Assembly (NCBI GenBank): GCA_024690505.1
Contig: JAILPA010000178.1
Span: 1 to 38,444, forward strand
Length of the DNA stretch: 38,444 bases
Reading direction: 5' to 3'
Source: Prevotella sp.
GTDB lineage: Bacteria > Bacteroidota > Bacteroidia > Bacteroidales > Bacteroidaceae
Below are positions 7,523 to 14,260 of this stretch, in pieces (positions within the stretch are counted from its first letter, which is position 1; every line of letters starts with the position of its first letter). The notes below the pieces were generated by a model. It was not told the origin of the DNA. It saw only the letters and a program-made list of their open reading frames with translations, and made no database searches. The translations under genes and the position numbers were made by a program.

Positions 7523-9586
7523 ATGATGATAAAGAGACTGATACTATTTGGCACAGCAGCCGTCATGGCACTGACCGCCGCAGCCCAGGGAGTGTGCGAT
7601 GAAAGCTGCATAGCAGGTGACGACAAAGAACATACCTACAAGGTGGTGGCACCGGTAGGGGCGCAGACAGTGAAGATGATAACGATGGCTCCGCGACTGA
7701 AAACGCTCGATGGGAAGACCATAGCCCTGGTGGGGGGCTCGTTCATGGCCAGCGTGACCCACATGGAACTGAAGAAACTCATCCTGTCGCGCTACCCCAC
7801 AGCCAAGGTCTACCTGCTCGACGAGATTGGTTCGGCAGGCTTGTATCCAGCGCCTGGCGTCAGGCGGAAATCGGTAGAGGAGTTTCAGCAGAAACTGAAG
7901 GACTATGGCATCGACGCCGTGGTGTCGGGCAATGGTGGCTGCGGCATCTGCACTCCCAAGGAGACAGGCTCGTGCATCGCTGCCGAGTATCTGCAGATTC
8001 CGTCGGTGATGATTGCCGCTCCAGGCTTCGACCACCAAGCAGTGACGACAGCCTACAACAACGGCATACCGGCCCTGCGCGTGGCTACCTATCCAGGGGC
8101 CTTTGCCACCCATACCAACGAGCAGCTGGTGGAGAATACACGGAACGTGGTGTGGCCGCAGGTGCTTGAGGCGCTGACCACCGACATCACCGCCGAGGAG
8201 ATAGCCGCCAACAAACAGATGGAGGCGGCCGACGCCAGGACTATCGTCTACGAGGCTTCGGTCGACGAGATCAACCGTTTCTTCGTAGAGATGTCGTGGA
8301 GCGACGGACTGCCCATCGTGCCGCCTACAGCAGGGCGCATCTATGAATTCCTAAAGTACACCGACTACCAATGGGACGACGAGGTGGCAGTGCTATCACC
8401 TGCCTATCGCCGCACACTGGTGTGGCACGTGGCCGTCAACGGCGTGATGGCCGGCTGCAAGCCAGAATACATGCCACTACTGATAGCGCTCACCAAGGCC
8501 ATGGGCGACCCAAACTTCCGGCGCACACTGGGCAGCACGCACGCCTGGATACCCTATTGCTGGGTGAACGGCCCAGTGGCACGGCAGCTGCAATTCGACC
8601 ACGGGCAGGGACAAATCAACGAAGAGGGCAACGTGGCGCTGGGGCGGTTCCTCAACCTCGCCATGATGAACCTGGCGGGCTACTACGTGAAGCAAGACCG
8701 CATGGGCACCTTTGGCTATCCCGTGTCATGGTGCTTGGCAGAAGACGAGGAGGCATGTCTGCGCATAGGATGGAAGCCCTACCACGTGCGACAGGGCTAT
8801 GCCCTCAACGACAACACCATCACCACCGCTTCGGCACTGCTATGGGGCAACAACATGGCACCTGCCACCAGCGACGGCGAACGCATCATGCAGCTACTGG
8901 CTTGGGACATCACCGAGCGCAGTCAGCTGGCCGTAGGAAGCGGTATGCAATACACCTTCCGCACCATACTGATGACCGAGGAAGTGGCTAAACGACTGCA
9001 CGACACATACGGCACACTGGGCAATCTCGAGGACGAGCTGATACGCACGGCACGGCGACCGCTCTACGAACGGGCCTATGCCAACTACTACGCCAATCCC
9101 GGCAGTGCCTTCAATCCCGACAGGGTGTCGCTCGCTCAGTATCAGCAACACCTGGGAAAAGAAGAGGAGGCAGCCATGACGCCCACCCCAGAATGGTATG
9201 CCAACGATGCCACGGAGATGATGACCATCCCCACGATGAGAAAAGGTGAGACGGCATTCCTCATCACGGGTGACCCCTCGCGCAACAAGATTCAGACCAT
9301 GCCCGGAGGTGGCATGGGGACAGTGGCCATAGAACTGCCGACCGCATGGGACTCGCTGATGGCCGAGAAGGGGTATCCACCTCTCGCAGAGATGTATCTG
9401 ACGTCGGCTCACAGCGACGGCGACCCCTCTGACGCTCGTGCCATCAAGCCCGAGAATGCGCCCGTACGCACCGATTACTACGACGCCAGGGGACAGCGCA
9501 CCAACAACCACAGACGCGGTCTCGTCATCCGACGCAACAGATATAACGACGGGACATCGCGGTCGGAGAAGAGGATGAATAGATAG
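7523..9586 (+). CDS. Secreted UGSC-family (seleno)protein homologue, two-domain form
   Basis: 687 residues with a signal peptide (1-21, ending TAAAQ). The first half (to about residue 235) contains NGGCGICTPKETGSC at residues 137-151, giving C140, C143 and T148-G-S-C151. This fits the UGSC family, named for a U/C/T-G-S-C motif in a predicted redox site; here threonine stands where some members carry selenocysteine. The second half (about 250-560) starts WSDGLPIVPPT and includes NGVMAGCKPEYMPLL and WVNGPVARQL, a conserved module of unknown reaction that I recall as associated with UGSC proteins. The last part carries YYDARGQRTNNHRRGLVI, resembling the C-terminal tag on five other secreted proteins in the window, followed by about 16 extra residues. 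Role unknown; a redox or C-S chemistry role is inference. Confidence 0.75.
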   Translation: MMIKRLILFGTAAVMALTAAAQGVCDESCIAGDDKEHTYKVVAPVGAQTVKMITMAPRLKTLDGKTIALVGGSFMASVTHMELKKLILSRYPTAKVYLLDEIGSAGLYPAPGVRRKSVEEFQQKLKDYGIDAVVSGNGGCGICTPKETGSCIAAEYLQIPSVMIAAPGFDHQAVTTAYNNGIPALRVATYPGAFATHTNEQLVENTRNVVWPQVLEALTTDITAEEIAANKQMEAADARTIVYEASVDEINRFFVEMSWSDGLPIVPPTAGRIYEFLKYTDYQWDDEVAVLSPAYRRTLVWHVAVNGVMAGCKPEYMPLLIALTKAMGDPNFRRTLGSTHAWIPYCWVNGPVARQLQFDHGQGQINEEGNVALGRFLNLAMMNLAGYYVKQDRMGTFGYPVSWCLAEDEEACLRIGWKPYHVRQGYALNDNTITTASALLWGNNMAPATSDGERIMQLLAWDITERSQLAVGSGMQYTFRTILMTEEVAKRLHDTYGTLGNLEDELIRTARRPLYERAYANYYANPGSAFNPDRVSLAQYQQHLGKEEEAAMTPTPEWYANDATEMMTIPTMRKGETAFLITGDPSRNKIQTMPGGGMGTVAIELPTAWDSLMAEKGYPPLAEMYLTSAHSDGDPSDARAIKPENAPVRTDYYDARGQRTNNHRRGLVIRRNRYNDGTSRSEKRMNR

Positions 9587-9606
9587 CAAGCCAAGGGATA
9601 CGAGAG

Positions 9607-9704
9607 AATCTGTATGAGAAAATTTGGCAGATTCAGATTATTTGCGTAACTTTGCAGACGACTTTCCGATACAACGAAAGCAGACATGAATAATAACGAT
9701 ACAG
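9607..9704 (+). promoter_or_regulatory. Promoter and leader of the PAP2 phosphatase gene
   Basis: TTTG at 9623-9626 and TAACTTTG at 9647-9654 are separated by 20 bases, a textbook Bacteroidota -33/-7 pair. The flanking AATCTG/CAGATT repeats (9607, 9628, 9634) and the downstream ACGAAAGCAGACATGAATAA are shared with the region before the cupin gene. The leader holds a 14-codon mini-ORF (ATG at 9686, peptide MNNNDTEGNKINHY) ending just before the gene. Confidence 0.75.
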
Positions 9705-9735
9705 AAGGCAATAAAATAAACCATTATTAACTGAA

Positions 9736-11307
9736 ATGAAACAAATAACACTCTATCTGCTGGCCGCAGTACTTACTGTTTGCGGCTTTACTAACGCCAC
9801 CGCACAAGATGGCGAAGGCGTCACACCCTATTTCACCACCGAGGAAATGCCCGACCTCATCAAGTGTCTGCCCGCTCCGCCCGACACGACGAGCATCAAC
9901 TACTACTACGACATCATGCAGTATATGTGGGGCAAGGAGCAGCGACTCGACCCCGAACGCGAGGCCATAGCACGCCGCGATGCCGTGTGGTCGTTCGACA
10001 ACCTGTTTGCCGAGTTCGACATTCCCTTCGGACTGACCATCTCGCGCACAGAGACGCCCGAGATATGGAAGCTCCTGGAGACGAGCCTCGTGACGACCGA
10101 CCAAATGCGCGTGGCACCGAAGAATTTCTACATGCGCCGCAGTCCCTTCTTGCGCTTCCACGAGCACATCCTGACCTATCAGGCCGAGGAGGACGAGGAA
10201 AAACTGAAAAAAAGTGGCAGCTATCCGTCGGGCCACACCACACGCGGCTGGATTACCGCCCTGCTCCTCTCGGAGATTGCCCCCAGCAAGGCTGACACCA
10301 TCCTGGCCCGCGGCTACATGTACGGCGACAGCCGCGTCATCGTGGGCGCCCACTGGCAGACCGACGTCGAGGTCTCACGCCTCGGCGCTGTCATTGGCTA
10401 CATGCGGCTGCAGACCAGTCCCGCATTCCAGGAGCAAATGAAGAAGGCACAGGCCGAATACACAGAGAAGACTGGCGTGGCCATAGTGCCCAGCGCTGCC
10501 GACAACATCGAGCGCGACAGTTGCGACTACTACTACCTGCGCAGCGAGATGCCCAACATGATGAAGTTCCTGCCGGCACCGCCCGACACCATCGGCAATA
10601 AGTTCGCACGCGACATCATGCGATACATGTGGGGCAAGACCATGCGCCAAGATGCCGAGCGGGCCGACATGGCCAAGCGCGATGCCGTCTACGGCGTGGA
10701 CTGCATCATACGGGAGTTCAGCGAAGCCTTCGGACTGACTATCACCAAGGAGGGGACACCTGAGATTTACAAGGTGCTGCTCGACGGATGCTCCACGTGC
10801 GACAGCATCTGCTATGAGCCGAAGAAGTTCTACATGCGCCGCCGTCCGTTTATGCGCATGGAAGAGCCGACACTGACGCCCGAAGACGAGGAGTCGCTGC
10901 GCAAGAACGGTTCCTACCCCTCAGGCCACACCCTGCTGGGATGGAGCTCTGCACTGCTGCTCTCGGAGATTAACCCCGCCAATGCTGACAAACTGATGAC
11001 CCGCGGCTACATGTACGGCGACAGCCGACTCATCGTGGGCGCCCACTGGCAGAGCGACGTCGATGCTGGCCGTCTGGCTGCCTCGGCTGCCTATGCCAAG
11101 ATTCACAACAGCGCCCGTTTCCGCGAGCAGATGAAGAAGGCACAGCAGGAGTTTGCCGAGAAGACCGGACAGACTGTAGGCATACGCACCGCTGCACCCG
11201 CAGCTGCTGACGGCTCGGCACGTGCCTACCGCCTCGACGGCACGCCTGCCACAGAGAGCACACGCGGCATCGTGATTCAGAACAACCAGAAGACCGTCAG
11301 GAAATAA
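9736..11307 (+). CDS. Tandem-duplicated PAP2-type acid phosphatase (class A NSAP-like)
   Basis: 523 residues: signal peptide (1-23, ending NATAQ), two homologous phosphatase domains (about 30-250 and 258-480) and a C-terminal tag (496-523). Single-domain class A acid phosphatases are about 250 residues, so this is an internal duplication. Domain 2 has all three signature motifs: K363-x6-R370-P371, PSGH ending H398, and S430-R431-x5-H437-x3-D441. Domain 1 has PSGH (H167) and S199-R200...H206...D210, but its first motif reads K129-NFYMRR-S136-P137, so the conserved arginine is serine (AGT, one base from CGT). The enzyme would dephosphorylate organic phosphates in the periplasm or outside; domain 2 is the likelier active site. 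The tag is nearly identical to that of the M6 protease at 31099. Confidence 0.88.
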   Translation: MKQITLYLLAAVLTVCGFTNATAQDGEGVTPYFTTEEMPDLIKCLPAPPDTTSINYYYDIMQYMWGKEQRLDPEREAIARRDAVWSFDNLFAEFDIPFGLTISRTETPEIWKLLETSLVTTDQMRVAPKNFYMRRSPFLRFHEHILTYQAEEDEEKLKKSGSYPSGHTTRGWITALLLSEIAPSKADTILARGYMYGDSRVIVGAHWQTDVEVSRLGAVIGYMRLQTSPAFQEQMKKAQAEYTEKTGVAIVPSAADNIERDSCDYYYLRSEMPNMMKFLPAPPDTIGNKFARDIMRYMWGKTMRQDAERADMAKRDAVYGVDCIIREFSEAFGLTITKEGTPEIYKVLLDGCSTCDSICYEPKKFYMRRRPFMRMEEPTLTPEDEESLRKNGSYPSGHTLLGWSSALLLSEINPANADKLMTRGYMYGDSRLIVGAHWQSDVDAGRLAASAAYAKIHNSARFREQMKKAQQEFAEKTGQTVGIRTAAPAAADGSARAYRLDGTPATESTRGIVIQNNQKTVRK

Positions 11308-11352
11308 CCAACAATATATTATCCGCCCGTACATAGATTACATCAAACCACC

Positions 11353-12864
11353 ATGAAACAAAGACTCATTCTATCACTTGCACTGGCAACTGTCATGTCG
11401 GCCAATGCCGCTACTGTCAAAGTGACGGTGACCGACAAGCGTTGCCAAACGATAACTGGATTCGGTGCAGCCGCCTGCGATGGCGCCATGCGTCCGTTTG
11501 CCAACGACACTCAGCCGGCGAAGCTGCTCTACGGAGCCGAGTCGCCCATCGGACTGAACATCATGCGCATGGAGATTTCGCCAAACATGAAGGGAAACAT
11601 CACGGCTGCCGACGTTGGCTGGGACACGCCCTACGACTGGTACGGTTCCGTTCCATCGGCAAAGATTGTGAAGCAGCGTGGCGGCATCGTCTTCGGCACT
11701 CCCTGGTCACCCCCCGGTGAGTTCAAGACCAACGGCACGGCTCAGGGCGGCAACGCTGCCGACCAAGGCAACCAGCGCGGCCAGTTGCGCGAGGACTGCT
11801 ACGAGAAGTTCTTCCCCTGGCTGAACTCGTTTCTGAAGTACATGAAGAACTGCGGCGTGGCCGTGGATGCCGTGTCCGTACAGAACGAGCCCGACTGGTG
11901 GGTGAGCTACTCGGGCTGTCTCTACACGCCCCAGCAGCAGCTTAACCTGGTGAAGAACCACGCCGACGCACTCGACAAGGCCACCTACGGCGTGCGCCTC
12001 ATCAGTGCCGAGCCTCTGGGCTTCGACCCCTCGTACTCTAATCTGCTGCTGAACGACAGCGTCGCCCGCAAGCATATCGACATCATCGCGGGTCACATCT
12101 ATGGTCATCCGCCCTTGGTCAACATGAAGAATGCCGCCGTGCTGGCCGAGAAATATGGCAAGGAGGTGTGGATGACGGAGCACTCGTCGACCGACAACAT
12201 TGGTGACCGTCTGCCCAACTGGCACGAGCAGCTGCTCTTCGCCGAGGAGCTGAACGAGTGTATGCTGGCTGGCTGCACGGGCTATATCTACTGGTATATG
12301 CGTGCCCACTGGGCTTTCGTCAGCACGGGCGAGGCAAAATACGGTGCGGAGAACAAGACGAAGAACAAGCTGCTGCCCCGCGCTTACATCATCTCGCACT
12401 TCGCAAAGCACGTCACGGGCTCCACTCGCCTCGACGTAACCCACAACATGACGATTAAGACTGAAGCTGCATTCGAGACATCGGCTTACATTAAGGGCGA
12501 CTCGCTCATCGTCATGGCAATTGACACGACGAAGACTGCCCACGAGCTGCAACTGACGCTGCCCGCCAACGTGAGGAGCGGCGTTCACCTGCTGTCGACA
12601 GACAACACATCGCTCTGCCAGGAGGCGCCCATCACCATCAGCGAGCCGACAAACGTGGTCACCGTCAGCATGCCCGCCCGAAGCCTAAGCACCTACATCT
12701 TCATAATTGACAACAGCAGCAATGCCATCGAGGAGAAGACGATGGCCGCCCCCGCAGGCCCCAAGACCTACTACGACCTGCATGGCCGGCGCTTAGACAA
12801 TCCGCGAGGCATCTGCATAGAGAGGGGGGCCAACGGCACGTCGAGGAAGATTTGCATAGAATAG
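11353..12864 (+). CDS. Glycoside hydrolase family 30, xylanase-like
   Basis: 503 residues with signal peptide (1-19, ending ANA). GH30 hallmarks are ITGFGAAACDGAM near the start, TPWSPPGEFK, acid/base E179 in VQNEPDWW and nucleophile E276 in VWMTEHSS, followed by YIYWYMRAHWAF. The C-terminal beta-sandwich that packs on the barrel follows (HFAKHVTGSTRLDV onward). The QNEPDW...GCLYTPQQ and YWYMR phrases resemble subfamily 8 glucuronoxylanases, where the arginine contacts the glucuronate side chain; that subfamily placement is tentative. The last 31 residues carry the tag YYDLHGRRLDNPRGICI, extended by a short Gly/Asn-rich insert. It starts 45 bases after the PAP2 stop with no clear promoter between, so the two may be cotranscribed. 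Confidence 0.88.
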   Translation: MKQRLILSLALATVMSANAATVKVTVTDKRCQTITGFGAAACDGAMRPFANDTQPAKLLYGAESPIGLNIMRMEISPNMKGNITAADVGWDTPYDWYGSVPSAKIVKQRGGIVFGTPWSPPGEFKTNGTAQGGNAADQGNQRGQLREDCYEKFFPWLNSFLKYMKNCGVAVDAVSVQNEPDWWVSYSGCLYTPQQQLNLVKNHADALDKATYGVRLISAEPLGFDPSYSNLLLNDSVARKHIDIIAGHIYGHPPLVNMKNAAVLAEKYGKEVWMTEHSSTDNIGDRLPNWHEQLLFAEELNECMLAGCTGYIYWYMRAHWAFVSTGEAKYGAENKTKNKLLPRAYIISHFAKHVTGSTRLDVTHNMTIKTEAAFETSAYIKGDSLIVMAIDTTKTAHELQLTLPANVRSGVHLLSTDNTSLCQEAPITISEPTNVVTVSMPARSLSTYIFIIDNSSNAIEEKTMAAPAGPKTYYDLHGRRLDNPRGICIERGANGTSRKICIE

Positions 12865-12892
12865 TGAGGAGCGTCTCACCTCAGACGAAGGA

Positions 12893-14257
12893 CTACTTCC
12901 CCCCCTCCGAGGGGGGCATGGCTGCCCCTGCCGTCTGGAAGCTGTCCAGCCGTTCCAGGAAGAAGCGGCGGGCATCGGCCCAGTGATAATAAGGAGCCAC
13001 ATCGCTGGCTATGGGCAGGGTGGCCTCGTCCTCGTTGAGGAGCACCTTGAACAGGATGTCGCCATCGCTGCGTCCTTTCTTATAGAACACCATCTGCACA
13101 TTGCAAGCCATGGGGACGATGCGGTAGCACACCCACCCCTTCTGCTCCAGCTGCTCGAGGTCGTTGATTGTCTGGCCGAAGGCGTTGAGGCCCATGAGGC
13201 ACACCAGGGGGAGCACCATCGTCTCATGTCCGAATCGCAGGTTCACCGAGGGATGGTCGAGGCGCAGGCACGAGTCGGCCTGCTCCACCATCTTGCGCAG
13301 CAGGAAGCGCTGGCTGAAGGGTTGCTGTCCGCCATTGATGTCGCTGAAGCCGTAGCCCAGAAACCAGTACGCATTGTCCATCTGCCACTCAGCATAGAGC
13401 TCATCAGGGGTAAAGATGTCGTAGAGCGTGGTTGTCTGCCCCTCCTTGGTGTTCTGGATACCGGATGCTACGCGGAAGAGATAGTATGCCAGCCGTTCGT
13501 CGTTGACACGACGTTTGACGTAGAGGCTGTCGGAGATGAGCGAGTTCACCAACCGTCTGAAGTTCTGTCGCGGGGCACAGTAGGCATCGAGCGCCACCCG
13601 GCAGCCCTCTGCCTGTGCCTGCTTCAGCAGTTCGCGGTCGACGTAATTCATGTATCGCATGTCGTGGTAGGTGGCATTGAAAGCCACGTTGACGTTCGGA
13701 CGCAAGCGTGTCAGTTCCTGGACAGCGCTCGTCATGGAGAGTATGCATCGCGGCACGCTGGTGCTGCGGGCATCGACAGTGGCCGTGTTGCTGAAAACCT
13801 GCGGGAAGCGCTCCACCATGCGGCGCATGATGTCGCGAATTTGCTGTTGCCCCTGGGGTGTCAGGTCACCGTGGCGGTCTTCAGACTCGTCAGCAATCAG
13901 TGCCAGCCGCTGCAGCACATCACACCCCAGCGGCGTCAGCACCCCCTCGTCGTCGGCCTTGCGCAGCAGGTCGTAGGCGTAGGTGTAGTCGAGCCGCTTC
14001 GTCAGGTATCGCGACCCATGACGGCCGTAGTGACTGACACAGAACGGCCGGTAGCCCTTTGGGGCGGGTGTGAGCTGCCGCTGCGGCCCGGGATAGGCCA
14101 GGAAGTTGTTACCCGAGAGGCTGGGGTTCTGGCGAATCTCTTCGCGCGGGTCGTCCTGGGCCTGCCCCTTCAGCGAGATGGTGAGCAGGCTCAGCAGCAG
14201 CAGGAGTCGGGCTGCAGAGCGAAGGGCGGGGATTACGAGGCTTTTCGTCTGTGGCAT
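12893..14257 (-). CDS. Histidine-type phosphatase, MINPP/phytase-like
   Basis: 454 residues with an N-terminal hydrophobic signal (about 12-34, ending GQAQ). The phosphohistidine motif SHYGRHGSRYL carries R79-H80-G81-x-R83. The late proton-donor motif is FGHETMVLPL (H344-E345), the HE form typical of multiple inositol polyphosphate phosphatases rather than the HD form of classical acid phosphatases. Bacteroides MINPP homologues hydrolyse phytate, so phytate or another inositol phosphate is a reasonable substrate, by family only. It starts 3 bases after the GH2 stop on the same strand, implying one transcript. The very end (MPPSEGGK) is read from a CCCCCTCCGAGGGGGG palindrome, so the stop may lie in intergenic repeat DNA. 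A phytase paired with a glycosidase fits use of plant cell debris. Confidence 0.85.
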   Translation of the reverse strand: MPQTKSLVIPALRSAARLLLLLSLLTISLKGQAQDDPREEIRQNPSLSGNNFLAYPGPQRQLTPAPKGYRPFCVSHYGRHGSRYLTKRLDYTYAYDLLRKADDEGVLTPLGCDVLQRLALIADESEDRHGDLTPQGQQQIRDIMRRMVERFPQVFSNTATVDARSTSVPRCILSMTSAVQELTRLRPNVNVAFNATYHDMRYMNYVDRELLKQAQAEGCRVALDAYCAPRQNFRRLVNSLISDSLYVKRRVNDERLAYYLFRVASGIQNTKEGQTTTLYDIFTPDELYAEWQMDNAYWFLGYGFSDINGGQQPFSQRFLLRKMVEQADSCLRLDHPSVNLRFGHETMVLPLVCLMGLNAFGQTINDLEQLEQKGWVCYRIVPMACNVQMVFYKKGRSDGDILFKVLLNEDEATLPIASDVAPYYHWADARRFFLERLDSFQTAGAAMPPSEGGK

Positions 14258-14260
14258 AGA

